64,000 nt of DNA, from the NCBI RefSeq assembly GCF_030846195.1, contig NZ_JAVCWH010000003.1, forward strand, positions 576,095-640,094. Direction: 5' to 3'. Positions 18,920-27,243 of this stretch are shown in pieces. Position 1 is the stretch's first letter. Every line of letters begins with the position of its first letter. Both the position numbers and the translations under genes were made by a program. This stretch comes from Paracoccus yibinensis (GTDB lineage Bacteria; Pseudomonadota; Alphaproteobacteria; Rhodobacterales; Rhodobacteraceae). The notes below the pieces were generated by a model that worked only from the letters and a program-made list of their open reading frames with translations, was not told the DNA's origin and did no database searches.

Positions 18920-19882
18920 ATGGTCTATCTGGATTTCGAAAAGCCGCTTGCCGATATCGAGGGCAAGGCCGAGGAGCTTCGCGCCCTGGCCCGCAAATCC
19001 GAAACCGCCGTGGACGTGGAAAAAGAGGCTGCGGCACTGGACAAGAAATCCGCCGACCTGCTGCGCGACCTCTACAAGTCGCTGGATCCCTGGCGCAAGA
19101 CGCAGGTGGCGCGCCATCCCGACCGGCCGCATTGCCGCGATTATGTCGAGGCGCTGTTCACCGAATACACGCCCCTTGCAGGCGACCGCACCTTTGGCGA
19201 CGACCATGCGGTGATGGGGGGCCTTGCCCGCTTCAACGACGCGCCCTGCGTGGTGATCGGCCACGAAAAGGGCAACGACACCAAGACCCGCATCCACCAC
19301 AATTTCGGCATGGCGCGTCCTGAAGGATACCGCAAGGCGATCCGCCTGATGGATCTGGCGCATCGCTTCAAGCTGCCGGTCATCACCCTGGTCGATACCC
19401 CCGGCGCCTATCCCGGCAAGGGGGCCGAGGAACGCGGCCAGTCCGAGGCCATCGCCCGCTGCACCCAGAAATGCCTGGAAATCGGCGTGCCGCTGGTCAG
19501 CGTCATCATCGGCGAAGGCGGATCGGGCGGCGCGGTGGCCTTTGCCACGGCCAATCGCATCGCCATGCTGGAACATTCGATCTATTCGGTGATCTCGCCC
19601 GAAGGCTGCGCCTCGATCCTGTGGAAGGACGCCGAACGGATGCGCGAGGCGGCCGAGGCGCTGCGCCTGACCGCGCAGGATCTGAAGAAGCTGGGCGTCA
19701 TCGACCGCATCATCCCGGAACCCGTGGGCGGCGCGCAGCGTGATCCCGCCGCCGCGATCACCGCCGTGGGCAAGGAAATCGCCGCGATGCTGGCGGACCT
19801 GAAGGGAAAGAAGCCCGCCGACCTGATCCGTGACCGGCGGCAGAAATTCCTGGACATGGGATCGAAAAGCCTGGTCGCCTGA
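18920..19882 (+). CDS. accA: Acetyl-CoA carboxylase carboxyltransferase subunit alpha
   Basis: One of the two carboxyltransferase subunits that make malonyl-CoA for fatty acid synthesis. 320 residues, standard length. Conserved stretches include [47 protein letters not shown] and [10 protein letters not shown], the last forming the oxyanion hole. AAGG precedes the ATG. The accB, accC and accD partners are not in the window. It is convergent with the OxyR-like gene; the 18-base gap holds no obvious terminator. Confidence 0.97.
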   Translation: MVYLDFEKPLADIEGKAEELRALARKSETAVDVEKEAAALDKKSADLLRDLYKSLDPWRKTQVARHPDRPHCRDYVEALFTEYTPLAGDRTFGDDHAVMGGLARFNDAPCVVIGHEKGNDTKTRIHHNFGMARPEGYRKAIRLMDLAHRFKLPVITLVDTPGAYPGKGAEERGQSEAIARCTQKCLEIGVPLVSVIIGEGGSGGAVAFATANRIAMLEHSIYSVISPEGCASILWKDAERMREAAEALRLTAQDLKKLGVIDRIIPEPVGGAQRDPAAAITAVGKEIAAMLADLKGKKPADLIRDRRQKFLDMGSKSLVA

Positions 19883-19900
19883 CGGGCGGCCATCGCCTTG

Positions 19901-20833
19901 CTATTCCACCTGCACCAGCCCGCTGAATCGGTCCTGCGCGACAGCGCGGATGATCCCTGCGATGCGTTCGATCATGGCCCGGTGGGGCGAACGCCGCCGC
20001 CAGACCAGCCCGATCGACCGCGTCACGCGGTTGCGGCGGAAGGGCAGCACCGCGACGTCTCCGGCCTCGGGCGCCACTTCGGAATTGATGTATAGCGCGG
20101 GCAGAAAGGTCAGCCCCATGTCCAGCGCCGTCATCTGCCGCAGCGCGTCCAGGCTCGTGCCCTCGTAATCCTGCCGGAGATGGGCGCCCAGTTCCTCGCA
20201 CAGGGCGGCGATCTGGTTGTGAAGCAGATAGGCGCTCGACAGGGCCAGGATGTCCTGCCCGGCCAGATCGGCATCCACCACCTCGGGTTTTGCGGCAAGG
20301 GGATGGTCCTGCGCCACCGCCAGCTTCAGCGGCTCGCGGAAAAGCCGGCGCACCTCGACATCGGCGGAATTGACCGGCAATTGCGTGAGAAGCAGGTCGT
20401 GCTGCCCGGCCAGCAGCTCATCCTGCAAAACCATAGGCGGCGCATCCCGCACGATCACCTTCAGCGACGGATAGGATTGGTGAATCCGCCGCATGACATG
20501 GGGCATGATGTAAGGCCCGATCGTCGGGGTAGAGCCAAGCTTGATCGTGCCGCTGGTCCCGCCCTGTGCGTCGCGCGCCAGGCTGCGCAAGGCCTCCGCT
20601 TCCTCCAGGATCTTGCGCGCCTGTGCCAGCACGGCGCGCCCCTGCGGCGTCAGCACCGCGCCGCGCTGACCGCGTTCCACCAGTTCCAGCCCCAGCGCCG
20701 TTTCCAGCCCCAGGATCTGCTGGCTCAGCGAGGATTGGCTGATCCCCACCCGCTCGGCCGCCTTGCGATAGTGGCGCGCTTCGGCAAGCGCGACGAAATA
20801 GGTCAACTGCCTCAGGGTCAGGCTGCCGGTCAT
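19901..20833 (-). CDS. LysR family regulator, OxyR-like but without the peroxidatic cysteine
   Basis: 310 residues. The winged helix-turn-helix at 5-65 reads LRQLTYFVALAEARHYRKAA and SQSSLSQQI. The effector domain follows OxyR closely, including LSSAYLLHNQIAALCEELG and GTSLDALRQM. Aligned to E. coli OxyR, the position of Cys199 is Leu203, while the Cys208 partner is kept as Cys212; it is the only cysteine in this stretch. Peroxide sensing by a disulphide is therefore unlikely. No catalase or peroxidase gene adjoins it. It may sense another signal or use Cys212 alone. It is divergent from two small genes at 21019. Confidence 0.85.
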   Translation of the reverse strand: MTGSLTLRQLTYFVALAEARHYRKAAERVGISQSSLSQQILGLETALGLELVERGQRGAVLTPQGRAVLAQARKILEEAEALRSLARDAQGGTSGTIKLGSTPTIGPYIMPHVMRRIHQSYPSLKVIVRDAPPMVLQDELLAGQHDLLLTQLPVNSADVEVRRLFREPLKLAVAQDHPLAAKPEVVDADLAGQDILALSSAYLLHNQIAALCEELGAHLRQDYEGTSLDALRQMTALDMGLTFLPALYINSEVAPEAGDVAVLPFRRNRVTRSIGLVWRRRSPHRAMIERIAGIIRAVAQDRFSGLVQVE

Positions 20834-20946
20834 TCAGCCTCCAACGTTCCGCAAGCCTTGTCAGATTTCGCATCGCTGTGCGGCAGGGCAAGCCCTTGTC
20901 AGGAAAAACCGATCAAGTTTTGCGGGAATGGTCACTTTTCCCCTCA

Positions 20947-20956
20947 TTTCCGGAAA
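20947..20956. promoter_or_regulatory. Perfect 10-base palindrome between the OxyR-like gene and a small gene
   Basis: TTTCCGGAAA lies in the 185-base divergent gap. LysR proteins commonly bind such dyads beside their own gene, so it is a candidate operator. The short length makes chance possible. Confidence 0.3.
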
Positions 20957-21018
20957 CCATATCCCCAGTATGGCGCCGACGTGGTGCCATCCTGCAAGCC
21001 ATAATCAGGAGGAGCGAG

Positions 21019-21255
21019 ATGAAGTCCCGTGTCAGAATCCAGACCTTCGCAATCGATGTCAGGCTGGTGGCCCTGCGCCGGCGTCATCAGGTGATCAAGG
21101 CCAAGATCGCAGAGGAACTGCGTCGGCCCATGCCTTGCAGCATGATGCTTCAGCGCCTCAAGCGGCAACGGCTTGCGGTCAAGGACCAGATCGCACGCTT
21201 CGATGCCCTCTTGCGCAGCATCGGCCGCCCGGACACGCAGCGCCAGTTGGCATGA
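21019..21255 (+). CDS. Small DUF465/YdcH-like protein
   Basis: 78 residues, basic. The middle matches the DUF465 pattern of two helices: LRRRHQVIKAKIAEELRRP, a short turn, and LKRQRLAVKDQIARFDALL. An N-terminal extension of about 15 residues (MKSRVRIQTFAIDVR) is unusual. The ATG has a perfect AGGAGG seven bases upstream, strong support for translation. Family members are coiled-coil hairpins of unknown function. A second, more typical DUF465 gene is at 34259. A further small gene follows after 10 bases, suggesting a two-gene unit divergent from the OxyR-like regulator. Confidence 0.7.
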   Translation: MKSRVRIQTFAIDVRLVALRRRHQVIKAKIAEELRRPMPCSMMLQRLKRQRLAVKDQIARFDALLRSIGRPDTQRQLA

Positions 21256-21265
21256 GGGGAAAGCG

Positions 21266-21460
21266 ATGCTTCTGCAGTACCTCTATGCCCAGACCGGCCT
21301 GAACCGCTTTCACAGCACCGATCTGGAGGATATGCGACGCGCGCTTCTGGACGAGGATCGGGACGAGCCTGACAACCGACGCGCCGATCTTTCGGCCAAG
21401 CAGGGGCCGCAACGCCCTCTGGCGCCCCGAAGGATCGCCCGGCGCCGGCCCAGATACTGA
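21266..21460 (+). CDS. 64-residue hypothetical protein
   Basis: A short frame after the DUF465-like gene with GAGGGG six bases before its ATG. The first half (MLLQYLYAQTGLNRFHSTDL) looks structured, with LEDMRRALLDEDRD following; the tail is rich in Arg, Pro and Ala and ends in RRRPRY. I do not recognise a family. The ribosome site and the 10-base spacing to the gene before it favour a real gene, but the basic tail could also be a frame running through GC-rich DNA. Confidence 0.5.
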   Translation: MLLQYLYAQTGLNRFHSTDLEDMRRALLDEDRDEPDNRRADLSAKQGPQRPLAPRRIARRRPRY

Positions 21461-21538
21461 CCAGCCAAGCGCCATAACGCCTGCGTGTGGCATTGCCGTC
21501 CACTTCAGTGCTTCGGATCGGCCAGGCACGCCAGATCC

Positions 21539-22318
21539 TCAGATGGCCGGGGCGCGAAACCCCGCCTCGGCCATCAGCCGGTCTGAATGGGTCTCGACCT
21601 CGGCTTCGAGGCGGGGGACGAAGCCCTCGGCCGGGACTTCGGGGGGGACGACCGGAAGAAACTCGACCACGGCGCGGCCGGGACGGATGCCCCATCCCTT
21701 GCGCGGCCAGAACAGCCCCGTGTTGACCGCCACGGGAACCACCGGCAGCCCGGTCGCCCCGCGGATCGTGCTGACCCCGTGCTTGTAGGGGCGGCGTTCG
21801 CCGGGCCTGGTGCGCGTGCCTTCGGGATAGATGATCAACTGGCCCAGCCCGTCGCCTGCGATCCTTTGGTTGATCTCGCTGGATATGGCGCGCATGGCGT
21901 CCCGGCCCTTGGACCGGTCGATGGGGATGCAGCCGACCTTCCAGGCATACCAGCCCATGATCGGCACATGCATCACCTCGCGCTTCATGATGAAGGCGCG
22001 GCGGGGGACCGCATGGGCGATGACCAGGATATCCAGGAAGCACTGGTGCTTGGCGGCGATGATGCAGTCTTCCGTGGGCGGCGTGCCGCGCACCTCGCAG
22101 CTGACGCCCATGTGCAGCCGCGCGGCCCAGAGCATGTATCCGATCCAGCGGGTCGCCACCCGGTTGGCGCCCACGCGGCCATGGCGCAGCAACAGGGGCA
22201 GGCCCAACAGCCCGATCACAAGGGTCGCCAGGGCGACATGCAGGTAATAAAGCGCGTTCTGTACATATTGCCAGGCCGACAGCGGGCCGGGCACCGGCGA
22301 CGCCGCCCGGCTGTTCAT
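21539..22318 (-). CDS. plsC: 1-acyl-sn-glycerol-3-phosphate acyltransferase
   Basis: Membrane enzyme that adds the second acyl chain in phosphatidic acid synthesis. 259 residues with one or two hydrophobic segments near residues 20-50. The acyltransferase motifs are clear: KHQCFLD (HX4D) for catalysis, GCIPIDRS, YPEGTRTRPGE for the phosphate site, and GLPVVPVAVN. The ATG overlaps the ftsX stop in ATGA, so it is the third gene of ftsE-ftsX-plsC. Linking division and lipid synthesis genes this way is common in the group. Confidence 0.92.
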   Translation of the reverse strand: MNSRAASPVPGPLSAWQYVQNALYYLHVALATLVIGLLGLPLLLRHGRVGANRVATRWIGYMLWAARLHMGVSCEVRGTPPTEDCIIAAKHQCFLDILVIAHAVPRRAFIMKREVMHVPIMGWYAWKVGCIPIDRSKGRDAMRAISSEINQRIAGDGLGQLIIYPEGTRTRPGERRPYKHGVSTIRGATGLPVVPVAVNTGLFWPRKGWGIRPGRAVVEFLPVVPPEVPAEGFVPRLEAEVETHSDRLMAEAGFRAPAI

Positions 22319-23238
22319 CGAACCGCCCCCAGCATCTTCAGCGCCGCCCAGCGGGTCGCAAAGAAGCCGACGGCGGCAGCCACGACCGGTATCAACAGCG
22401 GCAGCAACCATCCCCAGCCCTGAAAGCCGAGGCCCGTCAGGAACCCGCCCGCGGCATCCATGCCCGGCAGCATGGCGATCCCCGCCATGCCGCACAGCGT
22501 GCCGACCGTCGCGCCCACGGCGGCGCGCTTGGTGAAGCGGCGGACAAAAGCTGTGGCGATGGTGATGTCGCGTGCCCCGATCAGGCGCAGCACGCGGATC
22601 ACCTGCCCGTTGGCCGCAAGGGCAGCCTTGGCCGCCAGCGTGATCATGGATGCAGACGCCGCCGCGATCAGCAACAGCGACACGATCCCCAGCATCCGCA
22701 GACGGTTCGCGGCAGTCACCAGCGGGCGGCGCCATTCGGTATGGTCGTCCAGCGTCGCGGCCGGTGCCTCGGCCTGAAGCCGCAGGCGCAACCCTTCGGC
22801 GTCGAAATCCTCGCTTGCGATGGGCAGGTCGATCAGGGACGGAACCGGCAGCGCATCGACAGGCATGTCCGGGCCGAACCAGGGGGCAAGCAGGCCGGCA
22901 ACTTCGTCCGGGGGCAGCAGGCGGGGCTGGCCCGCCCCCGGCGTGGTGGACAGCACCTGCATGGCAGCCCGTGTCGCCGCATCCTGTTCGCCGGATGGCG
23001 CGCTGACCCGCACCGTCACCGATCCCGCCAGCTCGCTGGCCCAGCGATCCGCCAGCCGCCCCGTCGCAAGCGCCAGGGCCAGGGCAAAGACCGCCAGAAA
23101 GGCCATGGCGCCCGCCGAAAACAACGTCAGATGCGCGGTAAATCCCGTGGGCGGCACGATCCGGTCGCCCGATCCGCCATCGCGCATCAGGCCCTGCCAC
23201 AGCGCCTTCAGGTTCAAGCCCCGGAAATCAGCCCGCAT
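22315..23238 (-). CDS. ftsX: Cell division protein FtsX
   Basis: Integral membrane partner of FtsE; the complex controls cell-wall hydrolases at the division site. 307 residues. One transmembrane helix near 40-60 is followed by a periplasmic domain to about 175, then three helices at about 185-205, 228-255 and 270-300, the classic four-helix layout. Sequence identity to model FtsX is low, as usual, so the call leans on topology and the adjacent ftsE. The start ATG 23238 shares a base with the ftsE stop; a GTG one codon earlier is possible. Confidence 0.88.
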   Translation of the reverse strand: MRADFRGLNLKALWQGLMRDGGSGDRIVPPTGFTAHLTLFSAGAMAFLAVFALALALATGRLADRWASELAGSVTVRVSAPSGEQDAATRAAMQVLSTTPGAGQPRLLPPDEVAGLLAPWFGPDMPVDALPVPSLIDLPIASEDFDAEGLRLRLQAEAPAATLDDHTEWRRPLVTAANRLRMLGIVSLLLIAAASASMITLAAKAALAANGQVIRVLRLIGARDITIATAFVRRFTKRAAVGATVGTLCGMAGIAMLPGMDAAGGFLTGLGFQGWGWLLPLLIPVVAAAVGFFATRWAALKMLGAVR

Positions 23239-23912
23239 CACAGATCAGCCCCCGCAAGATTCAATGTCCCGTTCCCGATCCGCAGCACGCGCGCGGCGAC
23301 CTGCGCCTTGGTCGCGCGGATCAGGTTCAGGTCGTGGGTCGCGACCAGCACCGTCTTGCCCGACTTGTTCAGCTCGATCAGCAGCTGCATCAGGCGGACT
23401 GACATGTCCCAGTCCAGGTTGCCCGTGGGTTCGTCCGCCAGCATCAGGTCGGGCGACAGGATCACCGCGCGGGCCAGCGCCGCGCGCTGCCTTTCACCCC
23501 CCGACAGGGACGGCGGCATGGCGCGGGCGTGATGGGTCAGGCCCACCCAGCCCAGCAGGTCGCGCAGCGCCTCCATATCGACGGGCTGTCCCGACACGGA
23601 CAGCGGCAGCGCGACGTTTTCGGCCACCGGCAGGTGATCCAGGAACTGCGTGTCCTGATGGACCACGCCCACCCGGCGGCGCAGATCGGCGATGCCGTCG
23701 CGCGACAGTTCCCGCAGATCGTCGCCGAATGCCACCATCTGCCCCGACGTGGGCAGCAGGTCGGCATAGCACAGCCGCAGAAGCGTCGTCTTGCCCGACC
23801 CCGACGGGCCGGTCAGGAAATGGAACATGCCCGGCTGCAAGGTCAGCGTCATGTTCGACAGCAGCTCGGCCCCCCCGTGATAGCCGAAGCCGACATCCCG
23901 CATCTCGATCAC
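23238..23912 (-). CDS. ftsE: Cell division ATP-binding protein FtsE
   Basis: Cytoplasmic ATPase subunit of the FtsEX complex. 224 residues. Walker A is GPSGSGKTT, the Q loop is VGVVHQDTQFLDHL, the ABC signature is LSGGERQR and Walker B is LMLADEPTGNLD, followed by ATHD. The start is chosen at GTG 23912 (reading V-I-E-M-R-D-V-G-F), which matches the FtsE N-terminus; GTG 23918 is two codons earlier. The stop overlaps ftsX. A 77-base... gap separates it from the divergent zinc-ribbon gene and should hold the promoter for this unit. Confidence 0.94.
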   Translation of the reverse strand: MIEMRDVGFGYHGGAELLSNMTLTLQPGMFHFLTGPSGSGKTTLLRLCYADLLPTSGQMVAFGDDLRELSRDGIADLRRRVGVVHQDTQFLDHLPVAENVALPLSVSGQPVDMEALRDLLGWVGLTHHARAMPPSLSGGERQRAALARAVILSPDLMLADEPTGNLDWDMSVRLMQLLIELNKSGKTVLVATHDLNLIRATKAQVAARVLRIGNGTLNLAGADL

Positions 23913-23995
23913 GCGCACCCCCGTTCGTTCCAGTCCGGCTTGGAAGCCGGCCCCGCGCTTGATAGAACAGCCAAAAGGCGAATGCGAGGGCCGGC

Positions 23996-24709
23996 ATGGC
24001 GGAAATACGGTTGATCTGTCCCGGTTGCGCTGCGGAATATCGCGTCCCCGACAGTGCCATCCCCCCCGAGGGGCGAGAGGTCGAGTGCGGCGGCTGCGGC
24101 AAGGTCTGGCACGCCACGGCGCGGCTGGCCCTGGCCGATTTCCAGGCCCGTGCAGCCACCGAGCCATCCAGCGACCTTCCCCGCCTGAACCGCCCCCTGC
24201 CCGACAGCGTGCTGGACATCCTGCGCGACGAGGTCGAACACGAACGCCGCGCCCGCGCGGCGGAAGATGTCGGGACTGCCCCCCAGGATCCCAAAGCCGC
24301 GCCTCCTCCGGCCCCTGACCCCGAATGGCCCGCCACGACCATCACCAGGCACTTCGATCCAAAACCCCCTGAGACCCCACAGCCCGCACGGCGCGAACCG
24401 GAACCCGCACGCCCGGCGCCTGTCCAGTCAGCCAAACTCCGGCCGGCCGTGGTGGTGGCCGAAAGGCCGTCCCCGGACACGGCCCGTCAGGCAGCCGTGC
24501 CGCAGCCTCGGCAGACCCGAAGACCGAGTGGTTACGGCGCCGGATTCGGACTTGCCCTGGTGCTGGCCGGCGGGGTGGCGGTGCTGTATCTGCTGGTGCC
24601 GACCCTGGCAGGCCAGGGGGACTTCGGCGAAGGGCTGATGGATCTGCGCGCCGCTCTGGACCAGGCGCGCCTGTGGTTGCAGGACCGCGCGGCGGCCCTG
24701 ATCCGCTGA
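23996..24709 (+). CDS. Zinc-ribbon domain membrane protein (MJ0042/DUF3426-like)
   Basis: 237 residues. The first 40 carry a zinc ribbon, CPGC then CGGC, with the MJ0042 pattern (IRLICPGCAAEYRVPD, VECGGCGKVWHA). The middle (about 70-175) is low-complexity and rich in Pro, Ala and Arg. One transmembrane helix lies near 182-203 (LALVLAGGVAVLYLLVP), followed by a short outside tail. So a cytoplasmic metal-binding head is tethered to the membrane. Such proteins are common beside ftsE in this group, but the function is unknown. Its stop abuts that of the DUF4175 gene (TGATCA). Confidence 0.8.
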   Translation: MAEIRLICPGCAAEYRVPDSAIPPEGREVECGGCGKVWHATARLALADFQARAATEPSSDLPRLNRPLPDSVLDILRDEVEHERRARAAEDVGTAPQDPKAAPPPAPDPEWPATTITRHFDPKPPETPQPARREPEPARPAPVQSAKLRPAVVVAERPSPDTARQAAVPQPRQTRRPSGYGAGFGLALVLAGGVAVLYLLVPTLAGQGDFGEGLMDLRAALDQARLWLQDRAAALIR

Positions 24710-27172
24710 TCAGAACCGGTCCAGCAAGCGGCCCAGGTAATCGCGTTCGTCCTGGGGACGTTCGGTCTGGCCGCTGCGGCGGCGGATTTCATCCAGCAGA
24801 TCGCGCGCACGCTGCGCCGGATCGACGCCTTCGGCCAAGGGATCGCCCCCGGCGATGACATGGCCGTTTCCGTCGCGCTGGCGGCCCAGGGGGTCCAGGG
24901 CAGGACGCTGGCCAAAGGACTGTCCTTCCCCGGCCCGATCACCCGCGCCGGGCTGCTGGCCTTCCTGTCCCTGCTGCTGGCCCTGCTGCCCTTGCTGACC
25001 CTGCTGGCCTTGCTGCTGGGCCAGCATGTCGCCAAGCGCGCGCATCCCTTCCCGCATCGACTGGATGGCGTCGGCCTGGCGTTGAAGCGCGCCGCCGGTG
25101 TCCCCCTCGCGCAGGGCCTGTTCGGCATCCTCCATCGCGCGGCCGGCCTCGTCCAACTGGCGCCGCGCCTGATCGCCGCCGGGCGATCCCTGGCCCGGCA
25201 GCAGCCCCTGCTGCTGGCCCAACTGCTCGCGCAACTGCTGCTGGCGGTCGGCCAGGCCTTGGGCATTGGGCGAGGGCTGGCCCATCTGTCCCTGCCCGAA
25301 TTGTTCCTGCATGTCGCGGAAGGCTTCGTCCGACAGTTGCTGCTGCTCGCGCAGCGTATCGGCCAACCGGTTCATCGACTGGTTGCCGCTGCTGCCTTCC
25401 TGGCCCTGTCCCTGGCCCTGGCGGACCTGCAGGTTCTCCATCATGCGGTTGAACTGTTCCAGCAGTTCCTGGGCCTCGGCCATGCGGCCTTCGTTCATCA
25501 GCCGCTGGATCTCGTCCATCATCTGCTGGATCTGGTCGCCGGTGATCTGCTGGCCCTGCTGGTTCTGGGTGAACCGTTCGGACGGATCCTGCTGCTGCCC
25601 TTGCTGGGCCAGCATCTCGGTATAGGCGTCCGTCGCGGCCTTCAATTCATCCATCAACCGTTGGATTTCGTCGGGGCTTGCGCCGTTGCGGATCGCCTCT
25701 GACAGCTTTTCCTGCGCCTGACGCATCCGCTCCAGGGCGTCGGACAGCCCTCCATCCTCAAGCTGGACCGCTGCCTGCCACAGCGCCTCGGCCAAATCGT
25801 CGCGCGCCTTGTCGGTCAGGCGATCGCCTTCCAGAATGGTCACGGCGCCGCGCAGTTCAAGATACAGGGGCTGTTCGACAAAGCCCTGCGGCTGCCATGT
25901 CACCGCGCGCAGGATCTCGGCGCTGCGCCCGGCATTGTCGCGCGACCACAGCAGATCGCGCCGCATCTCGATCAGGGCGGCGGCCAGCGGGTTGAAGAAA
26001 CGCCGTCCCGGCAGGACGGTCCGCATCGGCTGCGCCTCGCCCACCTGTTCGATCCCGTCCATTGCCCGAAGGCTGACGCTGACCGGCAGGTTGGCCCAGG
26101 GGTGACGCGACAGATCTTCGGTCAACTGGCCCTGCACCTCGCGCCGGTCGCCGCGCGGCAGGGGCAGCGCCAGTTCCACGGCCGGACGCGGCTCGGGGTC
26201 GATGGCAAGGCCGAAGCGGCGATCGACCGAGGCCAGGTCAAGCGCGATCACCGCCTGCCCCGTGACCACGCCATGATCGTCCTGCGCGCTGAAATCCTGC
26301 ACCATGCGGCCGTCGGCCCGGCGCACCGGCGCAGCGCCCGCCTGGATCACAGGGGCGTTGTCTGCCAGCACCGTCACGTCGAAGCGCCGCCCGGCGACCT
26401 CGATCGCGCCCGACTGTTCGGCACGAAACCCCGGCGCTTGCGGATCCTCGCCCGTGGCGGGACCGATGTCCTGCGTGACCGCCGTTCCCTCGCCATACAG
26501 GCGGAACGTCACCTCGCTGCCCTTGGGTAGTTCCAGCGCCTGACCTTCGGCCAGGGCGTTCAGATAGATCGTCGGACGCCGAGTATAGGCCGGCGGTTCG
26601 GCCCATCCTTCCCAGCTTGGCCCGGACGGCACCGCATCGGTCGCCATCGGGCGGGATACGGTCGCCGCCAGCGCCTCGATCCCCTGCCCCATCTGCGCCG
26701 CACCGCCGAAGATCAGCGCCATGGCCAGGCCCACCAGCCCCGCCAGCCGCAGCGCAAAGGGATCGCGGCGCGCCAGTCCGGCATCGGGACGCACCGCCCG
26801 CGCCAGTGCCGCGCGGGCTTGCATCTGCGCCAGATGCGCCTGCCACAGCGCGCCTTCGCCGCCGATCGCCGCCCGGTCCGACAAGGCGGCAAGCGGACGC
26901 CCTGGCAGGGTGCGGTCCAGCCGATCCACCGCATCCGCCATGCGCACCCGGCGAAAACGCATCCCGCCCCGGATCGCAGTCCAGATCAGGCCCAACAGCA
27001 CAGCTCCGGCCAGCCAGGGCAGTACCGGCCCCGGCACCTGGGCCACCACGCCCAGGGAAAGGGCGGCGAAGACAAGCGCCAGCACCGTCGCCAGCGGCCA
27101 GAAAGCGCGCGCCGCCTGCTCCCACACCATTCCCCAGCGGGTCAGGCGCAGGGCGCGGGCAACATGCCCCAT
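24710..27172 (-). CDS. DUF4175 (TIGR02302) family membrane protein with glutamine-rich tail
   Basis: 820 residues. Two transmembrane helices near 25-70 and one near 135-155 anchor a large N-terminal part. The region 170-450 is a beta-rich domain (YTRRPTIYLNAL). From about 470 to the end it is helical and very rich in Gln, Glu and Gly, with an almost pure Gln/Gly tract coded near 24955-25025. The family is confined to alphaproteobacteria; its function is not established. The start at ATG 27172 is preferred because the longer frame would be translated through intergenic repeat copy C. Confidence 0.85.
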   Translation of the reverse strand: MGHVARALRLTRWGMVWEQAARAFWPLATVLALVFAALSLGVVAQVPGPVLPWLAGAVLLGLIWTAIRGGMRFRRVRMADAVDRLDRTLPGRPLAALSDRAAIGGEGALWQAHLAQMQARAALARAVRPDAGLARRDPFALRLAGLVGLAMALIFGGAAQMGQGIEALAATVSRPMATDAVPSGPSWEGWAEPPAYTRRPTIYLNALAEGQALELPKGSEVTFRLYGEGTAVTQDIGPATGEDPQAPGFRAEQSGAIEVAGRRFDVTVLADNAPVIQAGAAPVRRADGRMVQDFSAQDDHGVVTGQAVIALDLASVDRRFGLAIDPEPRPAVELALPLPRGDRREVQGQLTEDLSRHPWANLPVSVSLRAMDGIEQVGEAQPMRTVLPGRRFFNPLAAALIEMRRDLLWSRDNAGRSAEILRAVTWQPQGFVEQPLYLELRGAVTILEGDRLTDKARDDLAEALWQAAVQLEDGGLSDALERMRQAQEKLSEAIRNGASPDEIQRLMDELKAATDAYTEMLAQQGQQQDPSERFTQNQQGQQITGDQIQQMMDEIQRLMNEGRMAEAQELLEQFNRMMENLQVRQGQGQGQEGSSGNQSMNRLADTLREQQQLSDEAFRDMQEQFGQGQMGQPSPNAQGLADRQQQLREQLGQQQGLLPGQGSPGGDQARRQLDEAGRAMEDAEQALREGDTGGALQRQADAIQSMREGMRALGDMLAQQQGQQGQQGQQGQQQGQEGQQPGAGDRAGEGQSFGQRPALDPLGRQRDGNGHVIAGGDPLAEGVDPAQRARDLLDEIRRRSGQTERPQDERDYLGRLLDRF

Positions 27173-27182
27173 CTTCTGTGCC

Positions 27183-27217
27183 GAAATATCCCGGGGGTCC
27201 GGGGGCAGCGCCCCCGG
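27183..27217 (+). repeat. GC-rich intergenic palindromic repeat, copy C
   Basis: GAAATATCCC leads to GGGGGTCC and the hairpin CCGGGGGC / GCCCCCGG around AGC (one base offset). It lies in the 71-base gap between lysA and the DUF4175 gene. Same family as copies at 15925, 18807 and 47657. Confidence 0.8.
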
Positions 27218-27243
27218 CTGCGACGTCACAGGGGGGTGCCGCG

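Noticed and set aside
24955..25030. DNA tandem repeat or CRISPR-like array
   Set aside because: The repeats are CTG-rich codons for a Gln/Gly tract inside the DUF4175 gene, without unique spacers.
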